Below, in pieces: positions 1 through 6,606 of a stretch of 11,766 bases of DNA. Positions within the stretch are counted from its first letter, which is position 1, and the number at the start of each line of letters is the position of its first letter. Source of the DNA: an uncultured Gemmatimonadota bacterium (GTDB taxonomy: Bacteria > Gemmatimonadota > Gemmatimonadetes > Gemmatimonadales > GWC2-71-9). The position numbers were made by a program, and so were the translations under genes. The notes beneath the pieces are model-generated. The model was not told the DNA's origin, ran no database searches, and saw nothing but the letters and a program-made list of their open reading frames with translations. The stretch spans positions 1-11,766 of the forward strand of contig CAMLHP010000059.1 in the NCBI GenBank assembly GCA_946479805.1, read 5' to 3'.

Positions 1-467
1 GTGGCTTGCGACTCGCGACTTGTGACTCGCGCGCTCAGCGCATCGCTGTCCGCCCACACCGTCCTCCGCACCCGGGTCCAGCTGCCCTTCTCCTCCAGCT
101 TGTCGAGCAGCATTCCCTCTTCCAGCCTGGCGAGTTCGCGGCCGGACGGCTCTTCGCGCAGCCGCACGTTCTCTGCGGTCACCACTACGTCGAATCCGCC
201 GCGCTTGTCGGCCTTGAGCAGGGATGAGGACACCCACCCTTCCAGCCGGAACTGGCTCCATCCGGAGCGGGAATCCCGGACGACGATTGGCGAGGCCGCG
301 ACGGTGCGGGCCAGCAGCAGCCCCTTGGGTTCACGATGTATGGTGGTCGCGCCCAGCTCGCGCCGCGCCTGAGCCGTCAGGGGTGCGGCCAGCGCAGCCG
401 TCAGCAACAGCGCACAGGCTGGAAGGCGAACCAGCGCGGGACTACATTGCGGCACGAATCGAGTCAT
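1..467 (-). CDS. Secreted SH3-like domain protein, 3' end beyond window
   Basis: Leftward reading frame of 155 codons with no stop before the window edge, so the C-terminus is missing. Residues 1-34 form a signal peptide: a basic start (MTRF), a hydrophobic stretch ACALLLTAALAAPL and a TAQA cleavage site, so the protein is exported. Residues about 58-86 (IVVRDSRSGWSQF, then GWVSSSLL) resemble the end of a bacterial SH3 unit. Residues 97-140 are a clearer one: VTAENVRLREEPSG, then LARLEEGMLLDKLEEKGSWTRV split by the usual turn. Bacterial SH3 folds usually bind peptidoglycan or other wall ligands; no catalytic domain is visible here. From residue 145 the frame enters a heptamer repeat and reads RVTSRESQA, probably a repeat-derived tail. 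The start at 467 is preferred because a consensus promoter ends six bases before it. Ligand and role are unknown. Confidence 0.75.
   Translation of the reverse strand, partial: MTRFVPQCSPALVRLPACALLLTAALAAPLTAQARRELGATTIHREPKGLLLARTVAASPIVVRDSRSGWSQFRLEGWVSSSLLKADKRGGFDVVVTAENVRLREEPSGRELARLEEGMLLDKLEEKGSWTRVRRTVWADSDALSARVTSRESQA
6..30. repeat. TYGYGAC heptamer tandem repeat at window start
   Basis: Three and a half degenerate 7-bp units are visible: TTGCGAC (6-12), TCGCGAC (13-19), TTGTGAC (20-26), then TCGC. They overlap the C-terminal codons of the leftward SH3-like gene and belong to the same family, in the same orientation, as the cleaner array at 5011-5038 inside mobB. The array may continue to the left of the window. 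Confidence 0.7.
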
Positions 468-473
468 GTCGGC

Positions 474-502
474 ATTGTAGACCGCGCGGAGAATCATGTC
501 AA
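474..502 (-). promoter_or_regulatory. Consensus sigma70-type promoter giving a leaderless transcript
   Basis: Read on the minus strand, TTGACA (502-497) is followed by exactly 17 bases and then TACAAT (479-474). That is a perfect -35, optimal spacing and a 5-of-6 match to the -10. Six bases then separate the -10 from the ATG at 467, so transcription should begin at or next to the A of the start codon, and no Shine-Dalgarno sequence is available. The -35 lies in codons 1-3 of gpmI and the spacer covers the gpmI ribosome binding site, so RNA polymerase loading here could compete with gpmI expression. Confidence 0.75.
488..491 (+). promoter_or_regulatory. Ribosome binding site of gpmI
   Basis: GGAG ends four bases before the ATG at 496. 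The spacing is short but workable, and it supports this start. No convincing rightward promoter was found in the 28-bp gap; one would have to lie inside the divergent SH3-like gene. Confidence 0.5.
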
Positions 503-2049
503 ACAAGCGGGGCCCCCGCGCACCTGTCGCGCTCATTGTGCTGGATGGCTGGGGCCATCGGGTCGAGCGCGATGGCAACGCGATTGAACTTGCCCGGACG
601 CCCGTCTGGCACCGGCTATGGGAGAAATCGCCCCGGACACTGCTGAAGGCGAGCGGCCTGGCGGTCGGCCTCCCCGAGGGCCAGATGGGCAACAGCGAAG
701 TTGGCCACCTCAACCTGGGCGCCGGCCGCGTAGTGCCCCAGGACCTCGTCCGGATCTCCCAGAGCATCGCCAGCGGCGACTTCTTCTCGCTTCAGCCATT
801 CATCGAGCTGGGCCGCAACCTCCAGCGCACTGGCGGAACACTTCACCTGGTCGGCCTCCTCGGCCCCGGCGGCGTGCACGCCATCGACAGTCACCTGGTC
901 GCCTGTATCAAACTGGGTGTTCGCCTTGGTGTTCCCCGCATCGCCGTCCAGGGTTTCCTCGACGGACGGGATGCCTCGCCCACCCTGGGCGCTGCTGTTG
1001 TTGCCCGGCTGGAGAAGGACCTGGCCCGCATCACCGGCGGCGCCGGCGTCATCGCCTCGCTCACGGGCCGCTACTACGCCATGGACCGGGACCGCCGCTG
1101 GGAGCGCACCCGGATTGCCTACGAAGCCATGGTGCACGGTGTAGGCGCGCCGATGTCCGATCCCGTGGCCGCGGTGAATGCCGCGTACAACCGGGGCGAG
1201 ACCGACGAGTTCATCCACCCCATCGTGCTGCAGCGGGACGGCCAGGCGGTCGCGCCGATTCGCGATGGCGACGCGGTGCTCTGCTTCAATTACCGCAGTG
1301 ACCGCATGCGCCAGGTTGTGCGCGCCCTGGCAATCGACGGATTCGACGGCTTCGACGTGTCCGGCCGGCCCAGGATCAGCTGCGTCACGATGACGCAGTA
1401 CGACCAGACCTTCCCCATCCCGATCGCGTTCCCGCCGCTCAGCATGGCCCACATCATGTCCGAGGTGCTGGCTGCTGACGGCCGCACCCAGTTCCGCACC
1501 GCCGAGACCGAGAAGTACCCCCATGTCACATACTTCTTCAGCGGGGGCCACGAGCCGCCCCAGCCAGGCGAGGATCGGGTACTGGTTCCCTCGCAGAGGG
1601 TGGCCACCTATGACCTCGCCCCCGAGATGAGCGCAGCCGGCATCACCGATGCGCTCTGCAAGGCGCTCGAGGCCCGGGAGCACGATTTCCTCCTCTGCAA
1701 CTTCGCCAACGCCGACATGGTGGGCCACACCGGCGTCCTGCCCGCCGTGATCAAGGCGGTGGAGACCGTGGACCAATGCCTTGCGCGCATCTTGCCCGTG
1801 GCCGAGCGTGCCCGCACCCCGATATTCATTACTGCAGACCACGGCAACGCCGAACTGATGGTGGACCCCGCAACCGGCGGGGTGCACACCGCCCACACCA
1901 CCAATCCCGTGCCGCTGGTTGCAGTCGGCGCAGGCGTGCACCGGCTCCGAGACGGCGGCGCCCTCTGTGACATCGCACCCACGCTGCTGCGTCTCCTTGG
2001 AATTCCCCAGCCCGCCGAGATGACGGGCCGCGACCTTAGCGAGGCCTGA
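496..2049 (+). CDS. gpmI: 2,3-bisphosphoglycerate-independent phosphoglycerate mutase
   Basis: This enzyme interconverts 3- and 2-phosphoglycerate in glycolysis and gluconeogenesis, in the cytoplasm, through a phosphoserine intermediate and two Mn ions. The 517 residues match the usual length of about 510. The alkaline-phosphatase-like metal residues are present: Asp17 in VLDGWG, Asp407 and His411 in NADMVGH, Asp448 and His449 in TADHGN, and His467 in HTAHTTNP. The catalytic Ser67 sits in MGNSEVGH. Substrate-site motifs in the inserted domain include His128 in GVHAIDSH, FLDGRDASP, GRYYAMDRDRRWER and NYRSDRMRQ, and Lys340 lies in TAETEKYPHVTYFFSGG. All key residues are intact. Its TGA shares its last base with the ATG of the next gene, so it heads a tight operon. 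The divergent SH3-like gene starts 28 bp upstream. Confidence 0.97.
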   Translation: MSNKRGPRAPVALIVLDGWGHRVERDGNAIELARTPVWHRLWEKSPRTLLKASGLAVGLPEGQMGNSEVGHLNLGAGRVVPQDLVRISQSIASGDFFSLQPFIELGRNLQRTGGTLHLVGLLGPGGVHAIDSHLVACIKLGVRLGVPRIAVQGFLDGRDASPTLGAAVVARLEKDLARITGGAGVIASLTGRYYAMDRDRRWERTRIAYEAMVHGVGAPMSDPVAAVNAAYNRGETDEFIHPIVLQRDGQAVAPIRDGDAVLCFNYRSDRMRQVVRALAIDGFDGFDVSGRPRISCVTMTQYDQTFPIPIAFPPLSMAHIMSEVLAADGRTQFRTAETEKYPHVTYFFSGGHEPPQPGEDRVLVPSQRVATYDLAPEMSAAGITDALCKALEAREHDFLLCNFANADMVGHTGVLPAVIKAVETVDQCLARILPVAERARTPIFITADHGNAELMVDPATGGVHTAHTTNPVPLVAVGAGVHRLRDGGALCDIAPTLLRLLGIPQPAEMTGRDLSEA

Positions 2050-2795
2050 TGCACCCGTTCACCCGCTTGCTATCCCCGTTCACGCAGTCACTGCTACCGT
2101 TCACGCTGTTGTTGCTGACGTGGGCCATCCCGGTGGCGGCGCAGGTGGGTCACCCGCCCGACGCCAGCCCGTACAGGGACCTGAAGGCCGGCCACAGTAT
2201 CACCCCGCTCTTCGGCTACGTTGGCGGCGGCGGCGGCCCGCTCGGGGTCGGGCCCCACAGCGGCACGACACTTGGGTTCCGCTATGACCTGCGCACTGCC
2301 GGCACCATCCAGTTCGGGATCGGGTTCGCCCGCGGCAACCTCGAGCGGCTGGTGGTGGACCCCTTCGTGCGGCTGGAGAACCGGGTATCCGGTCCGGTCG
2401 AGCAGGCCACTTCATTTGCCGACGTGACGGTGCAGCTCAATCTCACCGGCGGCAAGAGCTGGCACCGTCTGGCGCCCTATGCGTCGCTGGGTGTCGGGCT
2501 TGCAATGGGTGACGCCGCTGTCGCGTCCGACTCGAGCGGTTATGAGTTCGGCAACAAGTTCTATGTGACTCCCGGCCTGGGCGCCCGGCTCATGCTGTCC
2601 GACGCGCTCCACCTGCGCGCCGACGTCCGCGGGCTCTTCTGGAACCTCAAGTACCCCGACAGCTACGGCCGGGAGCCGATCGAGGAACCGGGCACGCCGG
2701 AAGAGCCCAATGCCGTAAAGCCCCAGGGCAGCCTGTCGGAGTGGACCCTCACACCCATGCTCCAGGTGGGCATTGGCTACATCATCAACTGGTAG
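2049..2795 (+). CDS. Outer-membrane beta-barrel protein
   Basis: A 248-aa exported protein. The signal peptide (about residues 1-32, ending VAAQ) is unusual in being built from three copies of a 7-residue repeat: PFTRLLS, PFTQSLL, PFTLLLL. The mature part has alternating hydrophobic and polar strands separated by glycine-rich turns (LFGYVGGGGGP, GTTLGFRYDL, TIQFGIGFARG, ADVTVQLNLTGG, YASLGVGLAMG, VTPGLGARLML, LHLRADVRGLFW) and ends in an aromatic residue (GIGYIINW), as barrel proteins recognised by BamA often do. An acidic, proline-rich loop (EPIEEPGTPEEP) precedes the last strand. The pattern fits an 8-strand OmpA/OmpW-like barrel, but no subfamily or transported substrate can be named. It starts on the last base of the gpmI stop codon and overlaps the next gene by 23 nt. 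Confidence 0.75.
   Translation: MHPFTRLLSPFTQSLLPFTLLLLTWAIPVAAQVGHPPDASPYRDLKAGHSITPLFGYVGGGGGPLGVGPHSGTTLGFRYDLRTAGTIQFGIGFARGNLERLVVDPFVRLENRVSGPVEQATSFADVTVQLNLTGGKSWHRLAPYASLGVGLAMGDAAVASDSSGYEFGNKFYVTPGLGARLMLSDALHLRADVRGLFWNLKYPDSYGREPIEEPGTPEEPNAVKPQGSLSEWTLTPMLQVGIGYIINW
2055..2117 (+). repeat. Three 21-bp tandem repeats encoding the signal peptide
   Basis: The octamer CCGTTCAC recurs at 2055, 2076 and 2097, exactly 21 bp apart, each followed by a diverged leucine-rich stretch. Because 21 is a multiple of three, the array lengthens the hydrophobic core of the signal peptide in seven-residue steps (PFTxxLL) without changing frame. Confidence 0.75.
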
Positions 2796-3225
2796 CAATG
2801 ACGAGCCGGCTTCGCTGGCCGACGCCGAGATCGTCCGCATTCTCCGCCAGGCCCGGCGAATCGCGGTAATCGGGCTGGGAGACAAGCCCGAGCGGCCTGC
2901 GTACAGGGTCGCCTGGTACCTCCAGCGGGCCGGATATGACATTGCGCCAGTCCACCCCGAAGTCACCGAAACTCTCGGCGTTCCGGTTTACCGCAGCCTC
3001 GCCGAGGCCCATGCAGCCGCACCGGTGCACATCGTGGATGTCTTTCGCCGGTCGGATGCGGTGCCGGCGCTGGTGCCGGAATGTGTCGCCATCGCCCCGC
3101 TGCTCGTCTGGCTACAGGTAGGGGTGACCAGCGAGGTGGCCAGGAACGCTTTCGGCGCCGCGGGCATTCCCTTCGTGCAGGACCGCTGCCTTGCGGTGGC
3201 TCACGCCCAACTGATGGGACGCTGA
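2773..3225 (+). CDS. CoA-binding domain protein (YccU/COG1832 type)
   Basis: A 150-aa soluble protein made of a single Rossmann-type CoA-binding domain. Its visible signatures are RRIAVIGLGDKPERPAYRV (residues 29-47), the conserved dinucleotide-binding start of the family; the second strand GYDIAPVHPE; the VHIVDVFRRSDAVP segment; PLLVWLQVGV; and the conserved end FVQDRCLAVAH (Asp137, Arg138, Cys139). Family members are short stand-alone domains related to succinyl-CoA synthetase alpha. They bind CoA or acyl-CoA, and their reaction is unsettled. The TTG start is chosen because AGGTGGG (2764-2770) lies just upstream and no in-frame ATG or GTG exists before the domain; the nearby ATG at 2798 is out of frame. 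It overlaps the preceding gene by 23 nt, and its TGA shares a base with the next ATG, so translation is probably coupled. A start a few codons later (CTG 2815) is possible. Confidence 0.85.
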   Translation: MATSSTGSNDEPASLADAEIVRILRQARRIAVIGLGDKPERPAYRVAWYLQRAGYDIAPVHPEVTETLGVPVYRSLAEAHAAAPVHIVDVFRRSDAVPALVPECVAIAPLLVWLQVGVTSEVARNAFGAAGIPFVQDRCLAVAHAQLMGR

Positions 3226-4034
3226 TGCGACGCCTTCTGCTCTGCCTTCTACTCGCGCTTGCCACAGCGCCCGGCCTTGGGGCGCAGGCCAGCCGGGACC
3301 AGGCGAGCCTGATCATCAACCTCTTTGCGGGATACGCCACGGGCGGGTCGCTCTGGCGTGTCGCGGACCAGCCGGTCATCGATGACAACGCCGGCGAGCC
3401 CCTGGTCGACCACTACGCGCTGGCCCGGAGAATCAAGGGCAACCTCATATTCGGCGGACGCGCCATCTTCTTTCCCGGCGACCACTTCGGCTACTTCGGC
3501 GAGGCGTTCCTGATGGGCCTGGGCTACGAGGATCGCTGCTCAATCCCGAACCCCACCATCTCGCAGCGCAATCGCGACGTCTGCGCCTCCATCAGCCGGA
3601 ATTCGACCCCCGCCAGCGCGGTCCAGGTAACCGGTGGCGTCATGTACCGGATCAGGGCTAACCAGCTCATTTCGCCTTACGCCCGCCTCAGCGTTGGGGG
3701 CGCGCTCAGCAGCCGGAGCCCGATAGCCACCACCGGCAGCTTTCCCAGCGCTGCTTCCGATGGCCAGCTGGTGGACCTCGACATCTACACCGACGAGGGC
3801 ACCAGCCAGTTCCATCCGGCCATGGGCATCGGCGCGGGCTTTACCGCCCAGATCGCCCGCGGCTACCAGATGCGCTGGGAGCTGCGGGACAACATCATCG
3901 GGATCGAGACCGTGACCGGCCCCTCGGTGATCGAGGGTGATCGGCCACCCACCGGCATGAGGCTTCGCCACCGGTTATCGCTCGAAGTCGGCTTCGACGT
4001 CGTGCTCGAGCGCAAGCGCGGCCGCCGGTACTGA
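3225..4034 (+). CDS. Second outer-membrane beta-barrel protein
   Basis: A 269-aa exported protein. The start at 3225 follows a TGATG junction and gives a textbook signal peptide: MRRLLLCLLLALATAP, then cleavage after GLGAQA. Longer frames open upstream, but they would bury the signal peptide. The mature chain shows beta-strand alternation with glycine/aromatic pairs (IINLFAGYATGG, NLIFGGRAIFF, YFGEAFLMGLGYE, VTGGVMYRI, YARLSVGGAL, MGIGAGFTAQI, MRWELRDNIIGI, HRLSLEVGFDVVL), as in OmpA-like barrels with a periplasmic RGYxxRWElRD-type strand. Two cysteines about 16 residues apart in one loop (RCSIPNP to RDVCAS) could form a disulfide. The chain ends in a basic tail, RKRGRRY. No sequence-level similarity to the barrel at 2049 beyond general design is obvious. 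The cargo or partner is unknown. It lies four bases before mobA. Confidence 0.72.
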   Translation: MRRLLLCLLLALATAPGLGAQASRDQASLIINLFAGYATGGSLWRVADQPVIDDNAGEPLVDHYALARRIKGNLIFGGRAIFFPGDHFGYFGEAFLMGLGYEDRCSIPNPTISQRNRDVCASISRNSTPASAVQVTGGVMYRIRANQLISPYARLSVGGALSSRSPIATTGSFPSAASDGQLVDLDIYTDEGTSQFHPAMGIGAGFTAQIARGYQMRWELRDNIIGIETVTGPSVIEGDRPPTGMRLRHRLSLEVGFDVVLERKRGRRY

Positions 4035-4038
4035 CCAC

Positions 4039-4641
4039 GTGGACGTCGCCGGCGCGATCCTCGCGGGTGGCGCCGCGTCGCGCTTCGGTGGCGCTGCCAA
4101 GGGCCTCGAGCTGGTGGGAGGCACACCCATCCTCGGCCGCCTGCGCGACGCCTTCCGCACTGCGCTCGGCGCCGACCCGGTGCTCATCACCAGCGCGGCT
4201 GACGCCGCAACCTGGTCATCCGGTCTCCGGCATCATCCGGACTTGATCCCCGGCCTCGGCGCACTGGGCGGAATCCTCACCGCGGTTCGCACAGCACCCG
4301 CGCCGGTGGTCGTGGTCGCATGGGACATGCCCTTCGTGCCCGCCTCGCTTATCTCCGAACTCGCCCGTAACCTCAGCCACGCCGACGCCGTACTGCCCGA
4401 GAGCGAAGGCCCACGCGGCCTCGAACCGCTTTGCGCCGGGTATGGCCTGGCTGTCGCTCCCGCCATCGAGCGCGCGCTGGCCCGGGATGACCGGCGCGCC
4501 GTCGCTTTCCATGACGACGTGTTGCTGCATCGGCTGCCGCTGGCCGAGGTCGCCCGGCACGGGCCACCGTCGCGAATCTTCTTCAACGTCAACACCCCCG
4601 AAGACCTGCAACGGGCGGAGGAACTGTGGCGCGCCTCATAA
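4039..4641 (+). CDS. mobA: Molybdenum cofactor guanylyltransferase MobA
   Basis: MobA transfers GMP from GTP to Mo-molybdopterin, giving the guanine dinucleotide form of the cofactor (MGD) used by DMSO-reductase-family enzymes; it acts in the cytoplasm. The 200-aa chain opens with the nucleotidyltransferase loop AGAILAGGAASRFGG and Lys21 (residues 4-21). It then has GLGALGGILTAV, the metal-binding Asp96 in WDMPFVP, LEPLCAGY and the terminal NVNTPEDL (residues 183-190). Length and motif order match the family (about 190-200 aa). The start is GTG, with no clear Shine-Dalgarno sequence; initiation is probably helped by ribosomes finishing the barrel gene four bases upstream. It overlaps mobB by 16 nt. 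Similar nucleotidyltransferases such as MocA or GlmU-like enzymes are less likely, given the mobB and moeA neighbours. Confidence 0.93.
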   Translation: MDVAGAILAGGAASRFGGAAKGLELVGGTPILGRLRDAFRTALGADPVLITSAADAATWSSGLRHHPDLIPGLGALGGILTAVRTAPAPVVVVAWDMPFVPASLISELARNLSHADAVLPESEGPRGLEPLCAGYGLAVAPAIERALARDDRRAVAFHDDVLLHRLPLAEVARHGPPSRIFFNVNTPEDLQRAEELWRAS

Positions 4642-5156
4642 CCGTCGTTGGGCGGAAGAACGCGGGAAAGACCACGCTGGTGGTGGCCCTGGTGCGCGAA
4701 CTTCAGCGGCAGGGCCGCCGGGTCATGACCATCAAGCATGGCCACCACCCGGCCAATGTGGACCAGCGCGGCACCGACACGTGGCGCCACTTCAACGAGG
4801 CCGGCGCCGAGCGAACCCTGATAGCCTCACCCGAGATGCGGGTCCTGTTCGAGCGCACTCCCGATGACTACAACCCGGTCGGCCTGGTCCAGCGCTACAT
4901 GGCAGATGCCGACATCGTGGTCGCCGAGGGCTTTGCCAAGGCACCCATCCCGCGCATCGAGGTCTGGCGCAAGGCCACCGGTCAACGGCCGCTCTTCGAA
5001 GACTCTCAATTCGCGACTCGCGACTCGCGACTCGTGACCCTCATCTCCGATACCCGAATCGAAGCGCCGGCACCGGTCCTGCTGTTCAGCGACACCTCCT
5101 GGCTCAACATGCTGGCGGCGCTGGCGTGGGAGCATGCCATGGAAGTGCCTGCATGA
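4626..5156 (+). CDS. mobB: MobB, GTP-binding Moco adaptor, with repeat insert
   Basis: MobB is a P-loop GTPase that binds MobA and is thought to supply GTP during dinucleotide cofactor formation. The 176-aa chain starts at GTG inside the end of mobA. It has a Walker A loop GRKNAGKTTL (residues 9-18), then the MobB signature IKHGHHPANVD with GTDTWRHFNEAG (37-60), and the strand DIVVAEGFAKAPIPRIEVWR (96-115). At residues 129-137 a heptamer DNA repeat has been taken into the frame and reads ATRDSRLVT, just before the core strand segment TLISDT. This sits where a surface loop is expected, so the fold is probably intact. The last four bases (ATGA) overlap the moeA start. Annotation is firm; the effect of the insert is unknown. 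Confidence 0.93.
   Translation: MARLITVVGRKNAGKTTLVVALVRELQRQGRRVMTIKHGHHPANVDQRGTDTWRHFNEAGAERTLIASPEMRVLFERTPDDYNPVGLVQRYMADADIVVAEGFAKAPIPRIEVWRKATGQRPLFEDSQFATRDSRLVTLISDTRIEAPAPVLLFSDTSWLNMLAALAWEHAMEVPA
5011..5038. repeat. TCGCGAC heptamer array inside mobB
   Basis: Three perfect TCGCGAC units (5011-5031) and a fourth with one change (TCGTGAC, 5032-5038) stand head to tail. Three units equal 21 bp, or seven codons, so the array is read through as ATRDSRL-type peptide without a stop. It is the same repeat family and orientation as at 6-30. Confidence 0.88.
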
Positions 5157-6409
5157 GTATCGAGGGGCTATCCGCTCGCGAGGCGGCGCAGCTCGTCCTT
5201 CGGCACATCGAGCGAGAACCCGCGCTTCGGGTGCCACTGGGCGATGCGCTCGGGTCGGTGTTGGCAGACGATGTGGTGAGTCCGCTCGACGTCCCCGCCT
5301 TCGCCAACGCCGCCATGGACGGCTACGCCGTGAGGTCGGCCGACGTGCGTGGTGCCACGGCCGGGAGTCCGACACGGCTGCGCGTGATGGAGGAGATAGC
5401 TGCCGGCCGCATGCCTGCCAGGTCCATCGGCGCAGGCGAGTGCGCCAGGATCTTCACCGGTGCGCCGGTGCCGGACGGTGCTGACAGCGTCATAAGGCAG
5501 GAGGACACCGATCAGGGCTCACCGGTAGTGTCCATCACCAGCGACCGCGACTCGGGTGCGAACGTGCGGCAAGCGGGGGAGGATGTGAGGCGGGGATCCA
5601 CAGTGCTGACCGCCGGCACCGAGCTCGGCGCTGCGCAACTGGGGGTGCTCGCGTCAGTGGCGCGGGCGCACCCCCTGGTGTATCGCCGCCCCCGCGTCGC
5701 CATCCTGGTGACGGGCGACGAGCTGGCGGACATGGACCAGACCGAGGAGATCCTCGCCGGCAGGAAGGTGGCCAGCAGCAACTCCTACACCCTCGGCGCC
5801 ATGGTTCGCCAGGCCGGCGGTGAACCCGTCATGCTTGGAATTGCCGCCGACGACCCCACCAGCATCAGGAAGCGGATCGGGGCCGCCTTCGACTGCGACC
5901 TGCTGGTCACCACCGGAGGCATCAGCGTAGGGGCACACGACCACCTGCGCGACGTCATGGCCTCGCTGGGATCCACGCTCGAGTTCTGGCGCATCCGCAT
6001 GCGCCCAGGCGCACCAGTCGGCTTCGCCATGCTGGGCGAGATCCCGTGGATCGGGCTTCCCGGCAATCCAGTCAGCGCCATGGTCGCCTTCGAGCTGCTG
6101 GCACGCCCGGCCCTGCGGAAGCTGATGGGTCACGAAGCCGTTTATCGCCGGGGCATCACGGTGCGGCTGGCGGAGACGGTGACCGTGAAGCCGAGACTGC
6201 AGCACTTCCTCCGCGCCGTGGTCACCGAAATGGGCGAAACCCTGGAAGCCCGCCTGGCGGGCCCCCAGGGTTCCGGCATACTGATGTCGATGGTCCGCGC
6301 CAACGCCCTGCTGGTACTGCCGGAGGGTCAGCTGGAGACCCCAAAGGGCGCTGAGGCGACGGCGATCCTGTTCGATGAACATCGACATAGCCAATCTCCC
6401 GGCTTCTAA
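5153..6409 (+). CDS. moeA: Molybdopterin molybdenumtransferase MoeA
   Basis: MoeA inserts molybdate into adenylylated molybdopterin, the step before MobA acts. The 418-aa chain matches the usual length (about 400-415). Visible signatures in order are FANAAMDGYAV with Asp56 (residues 50-60), FTGAPVPDGAD (101-111), the domain III segment VAILVTGDEL with Glu190, SNSYTLGAMVRQAGGEP, the MoCF/MogA-like pterin site TTGGISVGAHDHL with Asp263 (253-265), PGAPVGFAM, and GLPGNPVSAMVAFE (301-314) with both conserved prolines. The C-terminal domain IV (about 330-410) is present. The start is the ATG overlapping the mobB stop as ATGA; an in-frame upstream start at 5126 is disfavoured. It is the last gene of the rightward run. 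No terminator with a T-tract was seen after it. Confidence 0.96.
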   Translation: MSIEGLSAREAAQLVLRHIEREPALRVPLGDALGSVLADDVVSPLDVPAFANAAMDGYAVRSADVRGATAGSPTRLRVMEEIAAGRMPARSIGAGECARIFTGAPVPDGADSVIRQEDTDQGSPVVSITSDRDSGANVRQAGEDVRRGSTVLTAGTELGAAQLGVLASVARAHPLVYRRPRVAILVTGDELADMDQTEEILAGRKVASSNSYTLGAMVRQAGGEPVMLGIAADDPTSIRKRIGAAFDCDLLVTTGGISVGAHDHLRDVMASLGSTLEFWRIRMRPGAPVGFAMLGEIPWIGLPGNPVSAMVAFELLARPALRKLMGHEAVYRRGITVRLAETVTVKPRLQHFLRAVVTEMGETLEARLAGPQGSGILMSMVRANALLVLPEGQLETPKGAEATAILFDEHRHSQSPGF

Positions 6410-6499
6410 GTCTCCGACCAGTCCGTCTCCTGAAGGCTCTTGCGGAAAGCACCAGCCGCGTGCAACGTCCCCAATCGCTCGGCGCTCTGTCCACAGCCT

Positions 6500-6606
6500 G
6501 GGAGCAATGCGATGTCTGCCCCCCCCCCCCCCGATTTTCGGTTGCTGATTTCGTAGCCGCTGCATCGCTGTCTTGCATCGCCGCGCTTGCTTCCTGCAGC
6601 AGCACA
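6500..6606 (+). other. Poly-C tract and out-of-frame lipoprotein-like signal
   Basis: GGGAG (6500-6504) is followed seven bases later by an ATG at 6512, a well-placed initiation site. Its codons run Met-Ser-Ala straight into 14 consecutive C (6519-6532) and, with that count, stop at a TAG shortly after. One frame over, bases 6535-6606 encode FSVADFVAAASLSCIAALA followed by SCSST, a hydrophobic stretch ending in a lipobox (LASC, Cys codon 6595-6597). With 12 or 15 C the ATG at 6512 would read into this signal. The ATG at 6507 would do so with 13 C, but it lies only two bases from GGGAG. The main downstream frame is in yet another phase, so a second shift (one missing base, about 6600-6660) would also be needed. 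The rest of 6410-6572 shows no other gene or clear terminator. Confidence 0.45.
6519..6532. repeat. Homopolymer tract of 14 C
   Basis: Fourteen consecutive C residues lie immediately after a start codon that has a good ribosome binding site. Such tracts slip during replication and are also a common place for assembly or read-count errors. Confidence 0.95.

Noticed and set aside
443..448. TACATT as a possible -10 for gpmI
   Set aside because: Only a 4-of-6 match with no supporting -35; too weak to annotate.
616..1941. 441-codon open frame antisense to gpmI
   Set aside because: gpmI has every catalytic residue; the antisense product is His- and Gly-rich with no domain pattern.
3081..3224. Upstream extension of the second barrel protein by 48 codons
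   Set aside because: It would bury a perfect signal peptide and overlap the CoA-binding gene; the TGATG junction start at 3225 fits better.
6410..6500. Terminator after moeA
   Set aside because: No stem of useful length followed by a T-run was found, so read-through into the next region remains possible.
6375..6548. 57-codon open frame starting at an ATG within the moeA end, rich in Ser and Pro and ending in the poly-C tract
   Set aside because: Low complexity, no motif, no ribosome binding site and overlap with moeA; better seen as a chance frame, although a short leader peptide cannot be excluded.
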